A stretch of DNA of 64,000 nt, taken from Methylovulum sp. GTDB lineage: Bacteria > Pseudomonadota > Gammaproteobacteria > Methylococcales > Methylomonadaceae. The DNA is taken from the NCBI GenBank assembly GCA_028712695.1, contig JAQTQZ010000006.1, positions 1 to 64,000 on the forward strand, given 5' to 3'. This document shows, piece by piece, positions 1-10,584 of this stretch. The position numbers and the translations under genes are program-made. Positions within the stretch are counted from its first letter, which is position 1. Every line of letters begins with the position of its first letter. Below the pieces are notes generated by a model, which was not told the origin of the DNA, made no database searches, and was given only the letters and a program-made list of their open reading frames with translations.

Positions 1-66
1 TCATTCCCATCATGCCACTTTATTTGCAAACTTGTGTATATACTTATGCCTCCTGACAGAGTGATG

Positions 67-370
67 TGGCTACACTAAACAGGACACTTTTCTATAAAGA
101 CCTGAGAGAGCGATATGAAGTAGCCAAGCGAAAGAAAAATACACGGCGGAGTTTAAAGAAAATACGGTGAAACGAGCGACTGAGCTGGGCAATGTGGCGG
201 AGATAGCCCGTGAGTTGGAGGTAAAAACGGATACGCTGTATGGCTGGGTTTATAAATCAGCCATCCTACTGAACCAACTAAAGTCGTGCGTACGGATGAA
301 CATTTGTACGATGAGATAAAGCGGTTGAAGAAAGAGAGTATGCGGTTGACGGAGGAACGTGACTTACTAA
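67..370 (+). pseudogene. IS3-family orfA remnant, 5' part, with left terminal repeat
   Basis: The stretch at 67-91 begins TGG and ends GGACACTT, like the left terminal repeat of IS3-type elements. From 131 a frame reads KEKYTAEFKENTVKRATELG, the helix-turn-helix start of IS3/IS911-type OrfA, followed by VAEIARELEVKTDTLYGWV. A frameshift near 250-265 is needed to continue into the coiled-coil part (EIKRLKKESMRLTEERDLL), where the gene is cut by the IS5-family element at 371. After that element the reading resumes as KKAAAY at about 1228. No OrfB with a DDE domain follows, so the element is dead. Family call is confident; exact edges are not. Confidence 0.8.
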
Positions 371-1224
371 GAGCCTGTTCAACATCTTCTAGGAGCGTTT
401 AAAATAGCGGGATGAGAAAAACTTACCCCAGTGACATAAGCCGGGAGCAGTTCGGACAGGCCAAAGGCCTGCTGGAACCAGCCCGCAAGAAAACCCGCCC
501 GCGCACCGTTGATTTGTACGATATATTCTGCGCCATCCTGTACTTGCTGAAAAGCGGTTGCCAGTGGCGGATGTTGCCCAGTGGCTTCCCGAAGTGGCGT
601 GCCGTCCACCATTATTTTTCCTTGTGGGGCACCCCGCCGGGAAACGGCGTGGGCCTGCTGGAGCAGGCATTAAAAAAATCAGGTTGGCGCGGCCCGACAA
701 ACACAGGGGTGCAACGCCAAGACGGGCTTCTGTATCATTGCCGCGCAAGGCGTGAAAAACACCGATTGCGCCCAGGACAAAGGCGATGATGCCCACAGGG
801 CACAAGTGCGGGGAAAAAGGTGTCCGGCATCAAACGCCATGTCGAGGTTGACCCCCAAGGGCTACCCCATGCCATCGCGGCCACCACGGCTAATGTCACT
901 GACCGCCAAGGCGCACCCGACGCTATCGGGCGCAATAAGGACAGGTTGTCGTCGGTGACCCCGGTCTTGGTGGATGGCGGCTACAGGTCGGCCGTTCGCC
1001 GGGGCCGTGCGGGAGCTGGTCGGGGCTACGGTACAAGTCGCCAAACGGGGCGGACTGCATACCTTCGCGGCCATCCCCCAACGTTGGGTTGTCGAACGCT
1101 CTTTCACCTGGTTGGAAAAATGCCGCAGGCTTTGGAAAAACACCGGGCGTTTGCCCAACACCAGCCTGCAGTCTGTCAATTTGGCTTTTTTGGCCTTACT
1201 GTTACGAAGATATTGAACAGGCTC
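371..1224 (+). mobile_element. IS5-family insertion sequence (854 bp), complete ends, broken transposase
   Basis: The ends are inverted repeats: GAGCCTGTTCAACATCTTC at 371-389 and its reverse complement with one mismatch at 1206-1224. A 3-bp direct repeat TAA flanks it (368-370 and 1225-1227), as expected for target duplication in this family. It sits inside an IS3-type orfA whose reading resumes on the far side, so it inserted later than that element. The single transposase inside is frameshifted, so the copy cannot move by itself unless helped from elsewhere. Confidence 0.88.
412..1216 (+). pseudogene. IS5-family transposase, frameshifted
   Basis: The N-terminal part (412 to about 700) reads MRKTYPSDISREQFGQAKGL and then DIFCAILYLLKSGCQWRMLP, the usual DUF4096-like start of IS5/IS1031-type transposases. 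The middle (about 820-990) continues in another frame with KRHVEVDPQGLPHAI and VLVDGGYRS, which carries a catalytic Asp. The C-terminal part lies in a third frame (about 974-1216) with PQRWVVERSFTWLEKCRRL, which carries the catalytic Glu. At least two frameshifts separate these blocks, although all three DDE-domain pieces are recognisable. Programmed frameshifting is unlikely because more than one shift is needed. Confidence 0.85.
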
Positions 1225-1261
1225 TAAAAAAGCAGCCGCGTATTTATGCCCTGCGGGTACT

Positions 1262-2044
1262 TTACCAGAGAACCGCAGAGGTACGCATGAATTTTGGAAA
1301 AGAGTGCGGATTACTGTGATGGATTGGTAAATTTTCTTGGGATCGGCGGCAATAAGTTTCCGGCCTTTCTAGGAAACAAACCGTAATGGATTCCTTACCA
1401 TGTGGACGATACAGGGCTGAACCTGCGTTTTGGGGAAGACCCGCGCCGATGGCATTCAGGAAAGCCGGCCAAGCCATCCACACAGGCGACAAAAACAGCT
1501 TTGATGCCCCAGCCCTCTTGTGCCCCAGAGAGGGTATAAGCTCGACCAGCACGGACAGCCAAAGCCCCCAACAATTCCTTGTGGCCTTGCATGTTAAGAC
1601 CCTGCGCCACATAAACCGCCTTGTTGGTGACTCGTTTGTCCTGCCTGATTTTTACGGCGAGACAATCCAGGTGGATAATGGGACAGACCCCATCGGGCGA
1701 CTCGGATTGCCATTTATGCCCTGTGGGTGTCCGATGACTTTTCCCATAACCGCTTCGGTGATATTTGAAACTTGGGGGCTGAAATGGCGGCACCGTACAT
1801 CTATTGAAGGGTATCGACACTATCACGATCCGCCATAGCCATTCCTGCCGTTGCCGGAACGGCGCCCCGTCGGTGAATGCTTGGGGTTGCCTAGATGGGC
1901 TTACAGCTCTGCATTCAGTGGGGCTTCCACAGTGATTTTGAGGAGTTCCCTGGTTAACGAAGAGGAGCCTGCCTCGGGCTTAATGCCCCGTGCCAAATCT
2001 TGGGTCGCTGAAACTAAAACGGAGCCTTTGATAATGCCGCTCAT
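1262..2044 (-). pseudogene. IS256 (mutator)-family transposase remnant
   Basis: On the minus strand an AGGAGG ribosome site at about 2051-2057 precedes ATG (2044). The N-terminus reads LLKITVEAPLNAEL and then AHLGNPKHSPTGRRSGNGRNG, which is the conserved start of IS256-type transposases. After an internal deletion the protein resumes near 1750 with VSNITEAVMGKVIGHPQ, then HLDCLAVKIRQDKRVTNKAV, GHKELLG and ACVDGLAGFPE (catalytic-core blocks). Further frameshifts follow, and the C-terminal third, with the last catalytic Glu, is missing. It abuts the IS3 remnant near 1240-1262. It is a dead element. Confidence 0.85.
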
Positions 2045-2124
2045 TTTCATTCCTCCTAAAGGAATTCTACTGCATTGAAAATAAGCGGTTACACGAAATT
2101 ATTTACACCCTCAATTCATAATCC

Positions 2125-2487
2125 TTATTCTGGTCTATCAACCAATTCAACGTAAGCCATTGGTGCATCATCGCCCGATCTAAAGCCACATTTCATAATT
2201 CTCAGATAACCACCTGCTCTATTTTTATATCGCGGACCTAATTCGTTAAAGAGTTTTGTAACGACTTCACGATCACGCAACCTAGCAAATGCAAGCCGTC
2301 TTTTCGCAACATTATCTTCCTTAGATAAAGTTATTAAAGGTTCGGCAAAACTTCTTAATTCTTTAGCTTTCGGCAGAGTTGTTTTAATTAGCTCATGCCT
2401 AAACAATGATGCAGCCATATTACTAAATAGAGCTTTACGATGGCTGCTATTTATATTAAATTTTCTACCGGATTTACGATGTCTCAT
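2125..2487 (-). CDS. rplQ: 50S ribosomal protein L17
   Basis: L17 is a 23S rRNA-binding protein of the large subunit. The 120-residue product starts [20 protein letters not shown], the invariant L17 opening, and contains the [17 protein letters not shown] block; length is normal. It is the last gene of the alpha operon, 21 nt after rpoA. No hairpin with a T-run is evident in the 80 nt beyond the stop, and about 80 nt later insertion-sequence debris begins, so the normal downstream neighbourhood has been rearranged. Confidence 0.97.
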   Translation of the reverse strand: MRHRKSGRKFNINSSHRKALFSNMAASLFRHELIKTTLPKAKELRSFAEPLITLSKEDNVAKRRLAFARLRDREVVTKLFNELGPRYKNRAGGYLRIMKCGFRSGDDAPMAYVELVDRPE

Positions 2488-2508
2488 TATAAAAAGACCT
2501 AATATTAG

Positions 2509-3519
2509 TTAGTTAACTGAGTTTGTTTGATCTGCAAGGCTTTCTGGTGGCCAATTTTCCAACCGCATTCCTAAAGACAACCCTTTAAGCGCAAGAATAT
2601 CTTTTATTTCTGTCAGCGATTTTTTTCCTAAATTGGGAGTTTTTAATAATTCAACTTCAGTTCGTTGAATCAAATCGCCAATGTAAAAAATATTTTCAGC
2701 TTTCAGACAATTCGCTGAACGAACAGTTAGTTCAAGATCATCAACAGGACGCAGCAGTACGGGTTCAAATATTTCTTCAACATCTGCACGCTCTTCCTCG
2801 AGCTGCTCATTTACTTTTTCGAAATCAACAAATACCGATAGTTGATCATGAAGTATGGTAGCCGCTAATTTAATTGTTTCTTCTGGATCAACAGTGCCAT
2901 TTGTTTCTAACTCTATAATCAACTTATCTAAATTGGTTCTCTGCTCGACGCGAGTACTTTCTACTTGATAAGCAACTTTAACTACAGGGCTATAAGATGC
3001 GTCTAGTTGCAAAACCCCCATGACTGCACTATATTCTGAATTAGATTTACGAATACTAACCGGTTCATAACCTCTACCCCGACGTACTCTAATTTTCATA
3101 TTCAAATTACCAGCTTGAGTTAAGTTGGCAATAATCAAATCAGGATTAACAATTTCCACGTCATGCGGCACAGAAATATCAGCAGCTGTTACACAGCCCA
3201 TTCCATTTTTTGAAAGAGATAATTCAACCTCATCTTTGGAATGTAAAATAACAGCCAATTTTTTCAAATTTAGCAAGATATCTATAACATCTTCCTGAAC
3301 ACCTTCTATAGTTGTATACTCATGAAGGACGCCTTCAATTTCAATATCTGTAACTGCACACCCAGGTATTGTAGATAATAAAACCCGTCTTAAAGCGTTA
3401 CCTAGAGAATGACCAAAGCCACGCTCTAAAGGCTCAATTACAATACGGGAATGATTAGGCGACTTATTTACCACTTCGACTAATCTAGGTTTTAATAAAC
3501 CTGAAATAGAACTCTGCAT
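2509..3519 (-). CDS. rpoA: DNA-directed RNA polymerase subunit alpha
   Basis: The alpha subunit dimerises to nucleate RNA polymerase assembly and contacts UP elements and activators through its C-terminal domain. The 336-residue product has the N-terminal dimerisation signature [24 protein letters not shown] block near residue 30-50, an acidic linker near residue 240, and a C-terminal domain with the helix-hairpin-helix segment [19 protein letters not shown]. Length is close to the E. coli protein (329). It lies 21 nt after rpsD and 21 nt before rplQ in the alpha operon. Confidence 0.97.
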   Translation of the reverse strand: MQSSISGLLKPRLVEVVNKSPNHSRIVIEPLERGFGHSLGNALRRVLLSTIPGCAVTDIEIEGVLHEYTTIEGVQEDVIDILLNLKKLAVILHSKDEVELSLSKNGMGCVTAADISVPHDVEIVNPDLIIANLTQAGNLNMKIRVRRGRGYEPVSIRKSNSEYSAVMGVLQLDASYSPVVKVAYQVESTRVEQRTNLDKLIIELETNGTVDPEETIKLAATILHDQLSVFVDFEKVNEQLEEERADVEEIFEPVLLRPVDDLELTVRSANCLKAENIFYIGDLIQRTEVELLKTPNLGKKSLTEIKDILALKGLSLGMRLENWPPESLADQTNSVN

Positions 3520-3540
3520 TTATATCCCTCAGAACTGCAA

Positions 3541-4161
3541 TTATTTAGAGTAAAGCTCCACAACCAGCTGCTCATTAATATCAGCCCCTAAGTCCGCTCT
3601 ATCAGGCAAAGAGTTAAATACACCGGACATGGCTTTCGAATTAACATCGACCCAACTAGGAAATCCATATTGCTCAGCGACTGTTAAAGAATCTACGATT
3701 CGCTGTTGTTTTTTAGCTTTTTCTCTAACAGATAAAACATCACCGGGAGATACTTGATAAGATGGAACATTAATTAAGGCACCATTTATCTGAACTGACT
3801 TATGAGAAACCAATTGACGTGCTTCGGCTCTTGTAGAGGCAAACCCCATCCTATAAACAACGTTATCCAGCCTCGACTCCAGAAGATTGAGCAAGTTCTC
3901 GCCGGTTGCGCCTTTTTTCATATCGGCAGTTTTATAATAATTCCTAAACTGCTTTTCCAAAACCCCATAAATACGACGCAATCTTTGCTTTGCCCTTAAC
4001 TGTAGAGCATAATCGGAATTACGAGTTCTCTTGGCTCCGTGCTGCCCAGGCCGCTGATCTAACTTACATTTATTTTCTAAAGACTTTCCTCTACTTTTTA
4101 AAAAAAGGTCAGTCCCCTCTCTTCGACTTAATTTACATGTAGGCCCAAGGTATCTTGCCAT
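3541..4161 (-). CDS. rpsD: 30S ribosomal protein S4
   Basis: S4 starts assembly of the 30S body and in enterobacteria represses the alpha operon. The start was placed at the ATG giving [20 protein letters not shown] (206 aa, the usual length). The same frame stays open 24 codons further upstream, but that stretch overlaps rpsK and lacks homology. The S4 RNA-binding domain ([20 protein letters not shown] and [20 protein letters not shown]) is intact. Only two of the four zinc-ligand cysteines of the zinc-binding form are present, so this is the zinc-free type. Confidence 0.97.
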   Translation of the reverse strand: MARYLGPTCKLSRREGTDLFLKSRGKSLENKCKLDQRPGQHGAKRTRNSDYALQLRAKQRLRRIYGVLEKQFRNYYKTADMKKGATGENLLNLLESRLDNVVYRMGFASTRAEARQLVSHKSVQINGALINVPSYQVSPGDVLSVREKAKKQQRIVDSLTVAEQYGFPSWVDVNSKAMSGVFNSLPDRADLGADINEQLVVELYSK

Positions 4162-4177
4162 AATACAACTCCAGTTT

Positions 4178-4564
4178 CTATACGCGGCGTTTTTTTGGTG
4201 GACGACAGCCATTATGAGGAATGGGCGTAACATCGACGATATTGTTAATTTTAAATCCCAAATTATTCAAAGAACGTACAGCAGATTCTCGACCTGGACC
4301 TGGACCTTTGATCATAACATCAAGATTTTTCATTCCAAACTCCTGAGCAACAACCCCTGCCTTTTCAGCTGCAACTTGAGCTGCAAAAGGAGTGCTTTTT
4401 CTTGAACCACGAAACCCAGAACCTCCAGATGTCGCCCATGACAGAGCGTTTCCTTTTCTATCAGTGATAGTTATGATTGTATTATTAAAGGACGCATGCA
4501 CGTGTGCTACGCCGTCTGCAACTTCTTTTTTTATACGTTTTCTTGAACGATTGGGACTAGCCAT
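4178..4564 (-). CDS. rpsK: 30S ribosomal protein S11
   Basis: S11 sits on the 30S platform near the mRNA exit region. The 128-residue product shows the family's [19 protein letters not shown] motif and the C-terminal [14 protein letters not shown]. Length is normal. It lies 25 nt after rpsM and 16 nt before rpsD in the alpha operon, in the usual order. Confidence 0.97.
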   Translation of the reverse strand: MASPNRSRKRIKKEVADGVAHVHASFNNTIITITDRKGNALSWATSGGSGFRGSRKSTPFAAQVAAEKAGVVAQEFGMKNLDVMIKGPGPGRESAVRSLNNLGFKINNIVDVTPIPHNGCRPPKKRRV

Positions 4565-4589
4565 TACTTTGATCTCTTAAAGAAAAATC

Positions 4590-4946
4590 TTATTTTCTAA
4601 TCGGTTTACGAGGGCCTTTTCGGGTGCGAGCATTTGTTCTTGTTCTTTGTCCTCTTAAAGGCAATCCTCTGCGATGCCTAATGCCGCGATAACAACCAAG
4701 ATCCATCAAACGCTTTATACACATAGAAACTTCGCGACGAAGATCACCTTCAACCGTCATCTTTGATATAACACTACGAATAGAATCGAGCTGCTCTTCA
4801 TCTAATTCTTTTATTTTAACGGAGGGGTCTATACCCACCTCAGTGCAGATCACACTTGCTGTTTGACGACCTATACCGTAAATAGCAGTTAAAGCTATTA
4901 CTGCATGCTTATGATCTGGTACATTTATCCCGGCAATACGTGCCAT
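4590..4946 (-). CDS. rpsM: 30S ribosomal protein S13
   Basis: S13 contacts the 50S subunit and P-site tRNA at the 30S head. The 118-residue product begins [20 protein letters not shown] and ends with the basic tail [20 protein letters not shown]. It is the first gene of the alpha group after rpmJ. The 77-nt gap upstream (4947-5023) is the place where S4 binds its leader in E. coli; I did not derive a pseudoknot here, so any S4 control is inference. Confidence 0.97.
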   Translation of the reverse strand: MARIAGINVPDHKHAVIALTAIYGIGRQTASVICTEVGIDPSVKIKELDEEQLDSIRSVISKMTVEGDLRREVSMCIKRLMDLGCYRGIRHRRGLPLRGQRTRTNARTRKGPRKPIRK

Positions 4947-5023
4947 TCAAATACTCCTCTGAGCAACTTTATTTAAAGTTAAGCCGATAATTATAGCACA
5001 AAGACAATTATGGCGTCAACAAA

Positions 5024-5137
5024 TTAACCTTGACGTTGTTTATGTCTTCCATCTGAACAGATGACCCTTACAACCCCATTCCTTTTTACAATTTTGCAAT
5101 TCCTACAAATTGTTTTAACTGATGCACGAACTTTCAC
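5024..5137 (-). CDS. rpmJ: 50S ribosomal protein L36 (GTG start)
   Basis: A 37-residue protein begins at GTG (5135-5137) with an AAGGAG ribosome site about 7 nt upstream. It reads (M)[19 protein letters not shown] and ends [11 protein letters not shown]. Cys11, Cys14, Cys27 and His32 form the zinc ribbon, so this is the zinc-containing L36. It is one residue shorter than the E. coli protein, in the loop before the His. It lies between secY (39 nt away) and rpsM, its conserved position. Confidence 0.95.
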   Translation of the reverse strand: MKVRASVKTICRNCKIVKRNGVVRVICSDGRHKQRQG

Positions 5138-5176
5138 TCTTAACTCCTTAATATTTGTACAAGAAATTTTACCTGT

Positions 5177-6499
5177 TTATTTTTTTAAATTTGACTTCTT
5201 CATTAAGCCCTCATACTGTTGCGACATAACATGGGTTTGCATTTGAGAAATAAAATCCATTACAACAACAACAATAATCAACAAAGATGTGCCACCAAAA
5301 TAAAAGGGTACGTTCCAATATACAATTAAAAACTCTGGCAATAAACAAACTAAAGTTATATAAAATGCCCCGATTAAAGTTAATCGGGTCATAACCTTAT
5401 CAATGTATGCAGTCGTTTGAATACCCGGCCTTATTCCTGGTAAAAAAGCACCAGATTTTTTTAAGTTTTCAGCAGTCTCTTTTGAATTAAAAACCAATGC
5501 AGTATAAAAAAAACAGAAGAATATTATTGCGGCCGCATAAAACATAACATAAACAGGCTGTCCAGGGGATAACATAGTGGCAATATCTTGCAACCAAGCA
5601 AAACCCTCACTGTTTCCAAACCAACCCGCAATAGTTGCTGGGAATAAAATAATACTTGATGCAAATATTGGCGGGATAACTCCTGCCATATTAAGCTTTA
5701 AAGGCAGAAAACTGCTTTGCGCAGCATAAAGCTTACGACCCTGCTGTCTTTTTGGATAATTAATTAAAATCCTTCTTTGTCCTCTCTCCACAAAAACAAC
5801 TAGGGCAGTAACGGAAATGGATAAAAGGAACAATAAAATAATGAATGCGCCATTCATTTCACCGGTTCTAGCCAACTCCAAAGTACCACCTATAGCTTTA
5901 GGCAAGCCTGAGACAATCCCCGCAAAAATTATCATCGAAATACCGTTGCCAATACCTCGCTCAGTAACCTGCTCGCCAAGCCACATAAGAAAAATAGTTC
6001 CAGTAACCAGAGTTATGGTTGTAATTACAATAAACCCTAACCCAGGGCTCAATACAACCGAAAGCCCACCTGCAGTCTGATTCTGAAGAGCAAGAGATAT
6101 CCCAACGGCTTGAAAAGTCGCTAAAACAACTGTACCGTAACGTGTGTATTGGGAAATTTTACGCCGCCCCGACTCACCCTCTTTTTTCATTTGCTCCATT
6201 GCAGGTATTACAACTGTCATCAACTGCATGATAATCGACGCTGAAATATAAGGCATAATACCAAGGGCAAACAGACTCAGTCGCATTAAAGCCCCACCTG
6301 AAAACATATTAAACATATCCAAAATAGAGCCGCTTTGCTGTTCAAACATAACTGCAAGTGCTTTTGGATCTATTCCAGGAACAGGAATATGAGAACCAAT
6401 TCTGTAAACAAAAAGAGCGCCTAAAACAAAAAGCAAGCGCGCTTTTAGCTCTGAGTAATCACCCGTTTTACTGGCTGTTTGAGCTTTAGAAATACTCAC
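5177..6499 (-). CDS. secY: Sec translocon channel subunit SecY
   Basis: SecY forms the protein-conducting channel of the inner membrane with SecE and SecG. The 440-residue product has the ten-segment pattern and family signatures: [13 protein letters not shown] near the N-terminus, [13 protein letters not shown] in TM2, [19 protein letters not shown] in TM4, and the cytosolic loop with ERGQRRI and YPKRQQGRK. It begins directly after the rplO stop, with no spacer. SecE is encoded at 31340-31717 in this window. Confidence 0.97.
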   Translation of the reverse strand: MSISKAQTASKTGDYSELKARLLFVLGALFVYRIGSHIPVPGIDPKALAVMFEQQSGSILDMFNMFSGGALMRLSLFALGIMPYISASIIMQLMTVVIPAMEQMKKEGESGRRKISQYTRYGTVVLATFQAVGISLALQNQTAGGLSVVLSPGLGFIVITTITLVTGTIFLMWLGEQVTERGIGNGISMIIFAGIVSGLPKAIGGTLELARTGEMNGAFIILLFLLSISVTALVVFVERGQRRILINYPKRQQGRKLYAAQSSFLPLKLNMAGVIPPIFASSIILFPATIAGWFGNSEGFAWLQDIATMLSPGQPVYVMFYAAAIIFFCFFYTALVFNSKETAENLKKSGAFLPGIRPGIQTTAYIDKVMTRLTLIGAFYITLVCLLPEFLIVYWNVPFYFGGTSLLIIVVVVMDFISQMQTHVMSQQYEGLMKKSNLKK

Positions 6500-6934
6500 T
6501 TATACCTCTACTTTGCCGCCAGCAGATTCTATAGATTTTTTAGCACCAACAGTTACATTGATGCCTTTTAAAGTAACCGGCCTCGTTAACTCACCAGACT
6601 TAATAACTTTAGCTATTTTTGTAAAGGCAGGAACGATATTTGCTGATTTTAATATTGATAAATCAATCACATCAAAAGGTAAAATATTCAGCTCACTTAA
6701 TCGCACTTCTGCTGAAAACTTACCTGATCTTGAAGTGAAACCTACTTTAGGCAGTCTTCTCTGCAAAGGCATTTGACCGCCCTCAAAACCTACCTTATGA
6801 AAACCGCCGCTACGGGCTTTCTGTCCTTTATGACCTTTACCACAGGTTTTTCCTAGCGTACAACCTATGCCACGACCTACACGTTTAGATTTTTTTCGAG
6901 AACCTTCACTTGCCTGGATAGTATTCAAATACAT
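6500..6934 (-). CDS. rplO: 50S ribosomal protein L15
   Basis: L15 is a late-assembly large-subunit protein. The 144-residue product shows the glycine-rich N-terminus [25 protein letters not shown] and the [18 protein letters not shown] block. Its ATG overlaps the rpmD stop codon by one base and its stop directly abuts secY, indicating tight translational coupling through rpmD-rplO-secY. Confidence 0.97.
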   Translation of the reverse strand: MYLNTIQASEGSRKKSKRVGRGIGCTLGKTCGKGHKGQKARSGGFHKVGFEGGQMPLQRRLPKVGFTSRSGKFSAEVRLSELNILPFDVIDLSILKSANIVPAFTKIAKVIKSGELTRPVTLKGINVTVGAKKSIESAGGKVEV

Positions 6935-7119
6935 TACACTTCCTCGACTTTTAGCATGTATGACACTTTGTTTATCATACCTCTATTTTCAGCTGTATTA
7001 AGCACTTCAACTGTCTGATTAATTTTTCGCAATCCCAGTCCTTTCAAACACGCCTGATGGCGTGGCAAACGACCGTATTTACTTTTCACCATCGTAACAC
7101 TTAACTTTTTATCAGCCAT
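6934..7119 (-). CDS. rpmD: 50S ribosomal protein L30
   Basis: The chosen start gives [20 protein letters not shown] (61 aa), the normal length. Two further ATGs lie up to three codons upstream and the first would overlap rpsE; a GGTG ribosome site suits the internal ATGs better. The conserved [21 protein letters not shown] block is present. The gene lies 5 nt after rpsE and overlaps rplO by one base. Confidence 0.95.
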   Translation of the reverse strand: MADKKLSVTMVKSKYGRLPRHQACLKGLGLRKINQTVEVLNTAENRGMINKVSYMLKVEEV

Positions 7120-7124
7120 CATAA

Positions 7125-7631
7125 TCACCCAATAATTTGATCAACTGGCAAACCACGCTTTGCAGCTATTTGATTAGCATCATGCATTTCCGTAAGACCA
7201 TTAATTGTTGCTCTAACGACATTAATTGGATTGTTAGTGCCAATACACTTTGCTAATACATTATGAACACCAACAACTTCAAACACCGCTCTCATTGCGC
7301 CACCCGCTATGATACCGGTACCCTCGGAAGCAGGCTGCATATATACTTTTGCTGCTCCTGTCGAATTCATAATAGCATATTGCAAAGTATCACCCTTTAA
7401 AGCAACTTTTCGCATGTTTTTACGCGCCTGCTCCAGTGATTTTTGTATTGCAATAGGAACTTCACGCGCCTTACTAACTCCATATCCAACACGTCCCTGA
7501 CCATCACCAACGACTGTCAACGCTGCAAAACCAAACACCCTACCACCTTTTACTACTTTTGCAACACGCCTTACATTAACTAGTTTTTCTTGTAAACCGT
7601 CAGTGCTGCCTTGAGTTGGCGCTGTAGCCAT
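7125..7631 (-). CDS. rpsE: 30S ribosomal protein S5
   Basis: S5 supports decoding fidelity and mRNA unwinding at the 30S entry. The 168-residue product has the S5 double-stranded-RNA-binding N-domain ([38 protein letters not shown]) and C-domain with [19 protein letters not shown]. The region where spectinomycin-resistance changes occur looks wild type by eye. It lies 9 nt after rplR in the spc section. Confidence 0.97.
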   Translation of the reverse strand: MATAPTQGSTDGLQEKLVNVRRVAKVVKGGRVFGFAALTVVGDGQGRVGYGVSKAREVPIAIQKSLEQARKNMRKVALKGDTLQYAIMNSTGAAKVYMQPASEGTGIIAGGAMRAVFEVVGVHNVLAKCIGTNNPINVVRATINGLTEMHDANQIAAKRGLPVDQIIG

Positions 7632-7640
7632 TTCATTCTC

Positions 7641-7994
7641 CTAAAATTTCAGACCGGCGTCACGCGCCGCATCAGCCAATGCTTTAACGCGACCATGATA
7701 TTTAAATCCCGAACGATCAAAAGCAACCTCTGTGATACCAGCGGCAATAGCTTTTTGAGCAATTTGCTTTCCAACTTCTTCAGCAGCCTTTACATTACCT
7801 GTGTTTTTCAAGGCAGCCTTTATTTCTGCTTGAGTAGTTGAGACACTAGCTAAAGTTTGAAGACCATCTCCACTAATCACTTGGGCGTATATATGTTGTG
7901 AAGTCTTGTGAATTGATAATCGTGTTGCATTCAATTTTCTAATCTTACAGCGCAATTTTATTGCACGTTTCATACGAGCTTTTTTCTTGTCCAT
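7641..7994 (-). CDS. rplR: 50S ribosomal protein L18
   Basis: L18 binds 5S rRNA with L5 and L25. The ATG at 7994 ([20 protein letters not shown], 117 aa) is preferred over the GTG one codon upstream because AAGG sits about 7 nt before it. The family tail [24 protein letters not shown] is intact. It lies 9 nt from each neighbour (rplF upstream, rpsE downstream). Confidence 0.96.
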   Translation of the reverse strand: MDKKKARMKRAIKLRCKIRKLNATRLSIHKTSQHIYAQVISGDGLQTLASVSTTQAEIKAALKNTGNVKAAEEVGKQIAQKAIAAGITEVAFDRSGFKYHGRVKALADAARDAGLKF

Positions 7995-8003
7995 CACGTT
8001 ACC

Positions 8004-8537
8004 TTACTTCTTCTTAGCTTCTTTTCTTACAACATATTCATCTGCATACCTAACACCTTTACCTTTATAAGGCTCAGGAGGACGATATGCTCGAATTTTT
8101 GCTGCAACCTGGCCGACTTGCTGCTTGTCGCTCCCTTTCACCACAATTTCGGTCTGTGTTGGCGTCTCTACTGAAATACCTAAAGGGACTTCAAAATCGA
8201 CTGGGTGAGAAAAGCCTAGCGTTAGGCTTAAAACATTTTCTTTCGCTTGAGCCCTATAGCCTACACCAATAAGAGTTAGTTTTTTTTCGAACCCAGCCGA
8301 TACACCGATAACCATGTTATTAACAATAGCCCTAGCAGTTCCTGCTTGAGCTGTTGCGCTTTTATCATCTCTTTTCCATTCTATGGATATTACATTATCA
8401 GTAATATTGATACTTATAGATGGGTTAAAATCGAAAGATAACTGACCTTTACTGCCTTTTATAGTAACGTTATTCCCATCTAGTTTTATATCAACACCAC
8501 TAGGGATACTAATCGGGGCTTTTGCAATTCTTGACAT
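8004..8537 (-). CDS. rplF: 50S ribosomal protein L6
   Basis: L6 lies near the factor-binding site below the L7/L12 stalk. The 177-residue product begins [20 protein letters not shown], contains the [20 protein letters not shown] repeat linker and the signature [20 protein letters not shown] near the C-terminus. Length is normal. Position between rpsH and rplR is canonical. Confidence 0.97.
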   Translation of the reverse strand: MSRIAKAPISIPSGVDIKLDGNNVTIKGSKGQLSFDFNPSISINITDNVISIEWKRDDKSATAQAGTARAIVNNMVIGVSAGFEKKLTLIGVGYRAQAKENVLSLTLGFSHPVDFEVPLGISVETPTQTEIVVKGSDKQQVGQVAAKIRAYRPPEPYKGKGVRYADEYVVRKEAKKK

Positions 8538-8551
8538 ATCACGCGCCTACA

Positions 8552-8947
8552 CTAACAAACAGTACAAATAATTTCGCCACCATGCCCGATCGCACGTGCA
8601 GCCCTATCGGTCATAACACCATTTGATGTTGATACAATAGCGATCCCTAAGCCGCCAAGTACTTTCGGCAATTCGTCTTTAGATTTGTAAATACGCAAAC
8701 CTGGCCTACTGATTCTTTTTATATTTTCAATAACCGGAACGCCTTTATAGTATTTCAATTCAACAGTCATTTCACTGTGACTACCATTAACTTCAACATT
8801 GAAATCTTTTATATAACCTTCTTCTTTTAAAACTTTTGCGATTGATATTTTTAATTTTGACGAAGGTTGTTTAATACTTTTCTTACCCGCAGATTGACCA
8901 TTTCTAATACGAGTCAGCATATCTGCTACAGGGTCTGTCATACTCAT
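8552..8947 (-). CDS. rpsH: 30S ribosomal protein S8
   Basis: S8 binds central-domain 16S rRNA and in E. coli represses the spc operon. The 131-residue product begins [20 protein letters not shown] and ends with [32 protein letters not shown], the family signature. It lies 29 nt after rpsN and 14 nt before rplF. Whether an S8-binding mimic exists upstream of rplE was not resolved. Confidence 0.97.
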   Translation of the reverse strand: MSMTDPVADMLTRIRNGQSAGKKSIKQPSSKLKISIAKVLKEEGYIKDFNVEVNGSHSEMTVELKYYKGVPVIENIKRISRPGLRIYKSKDELPKVLGGLGIAIVSTSNGVMTDRAARAIGHGGEIICTVC

Positions 8948-8976
8948 TTTATTTTCTCCAAACTTGATCTAACAGA

Positions 8977-9282
8977 TTACCAACTAGCCTTTACTACACC
9001 AGGCACATCGCCTCGCATAGTAGCCTCTCTTAATTTATTTCGGCTAAGACCAAATTTTCGATAATATCCATGGGGACGCCCAGTCAGGTTACACCGATTA
9101 CGTACTCTCGTTACGCTAGAGTCCCTTGGTAATTTTTGAAGTTGTAAATGAGCAGTTTCTTTGTCTTCGAAAGTAGCATTTGGGTCTCTTATAATTTCTT
9201 TAAGAGACTTACGCTTAACATCATATTTTTTGACAAGTTTTTTACGCTTTACTTCCCGCGCAATCATTGATTTTTTTGCCAT
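8977..9282 (-). CDS. rpsN: 30S ribosomal protein S14 (zinc-free type)
   Basis: S14 binds the 3' domain of 16S rRNA. The 101-residue product begins [20 protein letters not shown] and has the conserved [28 protein letters not shown] block. It is the long form that lacks the CXXC zinc motif, as usual for this class. It lies 14 nt after rplE. Confidence 0.97.
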   Translation of the reverse strand: MAKKSMIAREVKRKKLVKKYDVKRKSLKEIIRDPNATFEDKETAHLQLQKLPRDSSVTRVRNRCNLTGRPHGYYRKFGLSRNKLREATMRGDVPGVVKASW

Positions 9283-9296
9283 ACCTAAGTCGCCCT

Positions 9297-9836
9297 TTAG
9301 TTCTTAAATGGAAAGTTAAAAAGCTTCAACAAAGCCAAACCTTCCTCATTTGTCCTTGCTGTTGTTGTGATGGTAATATCCATACCGCGCAAAGAATCAA
9401 TTTTATCATAGTCAATTTCTGGAAATATGATCTGTTCTTTAACACCCATTGAATAGTTCCCTCTGCCATCAAAGCTTTTAGGACTAAGCCCTCTAAAATC
9501 ACGAATTCGAGGTATAGAAATACTAATCAACCGATCCAAGAACTCGTACATTCTGTCGCTACGTAATGTTACTTTGCAACCAATAGGCATGTCATCACGT
9601 ATCTTGAATCCAGCAATGGATTTTCTTGCCAATGTGATAATAGGTTTTTGACCTGAAATCTTTTCCATATCACTAACTGCAGACTGTAAAATCTTTTTAT
9701 CCGCCACAGCAGCACCAACCCCCATATTGAGAGTTATCTTAGTAATTCGTGGAGCTTGCATCACAGACTTATAAGCAAATTGCTCAACTAATGAGGGGAG
9801 AATTGTTTCTTTATATACGGATTCTAGTCTAGCCAT
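9297..9836 (-). CDS. rplE: 50S ribosomal protein L5
   Basis: L5 binds 5S rRNA and contacts S13 across the subunit interface. The 179-residue product contains [21 protein letters not shown], the [19 protein letters not shown] signature and the C-terminal [19 protein letters not shown]. Length is normal. It lies 14 nt after rplX and 14 nt before rpsN; this 14-nt gap recurs through the rplN-rplX-rplE-rpsN run. Confidence 0.97.
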   Translation of the reverse strand: MARLESVYKETILPSLVEQFAYKSVMQAPRITKITLNMGVGAAVADKKILQSAVSDMEKISGQKPIITLARKSIAGFKIRDDMPIGCKVTLRSDRMYEFLDRLISISIPRIRDFRGLSPKSFDGRGNYSMGVKEQIIFPEIDYDKIDSLRGMDITITTTARTNEEGLALLKLFNFPFKN

Positions 9837-9850
9837 GATTCACTATGCCC

Positions 9851-10168
9851 TTATGCATCAACTACTTCGTTTGTTGACTTAAAGTATCTGACTTTTTTTC
9901 CATCTTCAAGAAACTTAAAACCAATACGATCTGCTTTTTTTGTTAAAGGATTGTATAAGCCGATATTAGAAATATCGATCGGCATATCCTTTGTAATAAT
10001 CCCGCCTGTAATACCTGCATTTGGATTTGCTTTTTGGGTCTTTTTGACTTGATTTATCCCTTCAACAAGAACCTTATTATCTTTAAGTACTTTGGCTACC
10101 CTACCGCTCTTGCCCTTATCTTTACCGGCTCGAATGATAACATCATCGCCTTTTTTTATTTTTTGCAT
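9851..10168 (-). CDS. rplX: 50S ribosomal protein L24
   Basis: L24 is an assembly initiator on 23S rRNA near the tunnel exit. The 105-residue product begins [20 protein letters not shown] with the KOW motif at about residues 6-30 ([21 protein letters not shown]). It lies between rplN and rplE, 14 nt from each. Confidence 0.97.
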   Translation of the reverse strand: MQKIKKGDDVIIRAGKDKGKSGRVAKVLKDNKVLVEGINQVKKTQKANPNAGITGGIITKDMPIDISNIGLYNPLTKKADRIGFKFLEDGKKVRYFKSTNEVVDA

Positions 10169-10182
10169 ATTTCAACCCTACC

Positions 10183-10551
10183 TTATATTACTTCAGGAGC
10201 CAATGAGATGATTTTCATAAATTTTTCACCCCTCAGTTCACGTGTTACAGGGCCAAAAATACGCGTACCTAAAGGTTGCAAGTTATTATTAAGTATAACC
10301 GCAGCATTACCATCAAAACGAATTACAGATCCATCAGGCCTACGAACTCCTTTTCGGGTTCTCACTACCAGTGCGTTATACACTTCGCCTTTTTTTACTC
10401 TTCCACGTGGGATTGCATCTTTTATACTGACTTTAATAATATCGCCAATACCAGCATAGCGCCTATGCGACCCACCTAGAACTTTGATACACATGACCTT
10501 TTTTGCGCCGCTATTATCAGCAACGTCAAGGTTAGTTTGCATCTGAATCAT
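10183..10551 (-). CDS. rplN: 50S ribosomal protein L14
   Basis: L14 forms an intersubunit bridge and is the docking site of RsfS. The 122-residue product begins [20 protein letters not shown] and has the family signature block [20 protein letters not shown] and [13 protein letters not shown]. It lies 33 nt after rpsQ, the longest gap in the S17-L14-L24 section. Confidence 0.97.
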   Translation of the reverse strand: MIQMQTNLDVADNSGAKKVMCIKVLGGSHRRYAGIGDIIKVSIKDAIPRGRVKKGEVYNALVVRTRKGVRRPDGSVIRFDGNAAVILNNNLQPLGTRIFGPVTRELRGEKFMKIISLAPEVI

Positions 10552-10584
10552 GATTTATTCCTACACTTTTATAATTAGTTTGCG

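Noticed and set aside
412..789. Intact IS5 transposase made by programmed frameshifting
   Set aside because: At least two shifts in different places are required and no slippery heptamer was seen at the junctions.
4161..4233. Longer N-terminus for S4
   Set aside because: The 24 extra residues overlap rpsK, lack homology, and the MARYLGP start is invariant in the family.
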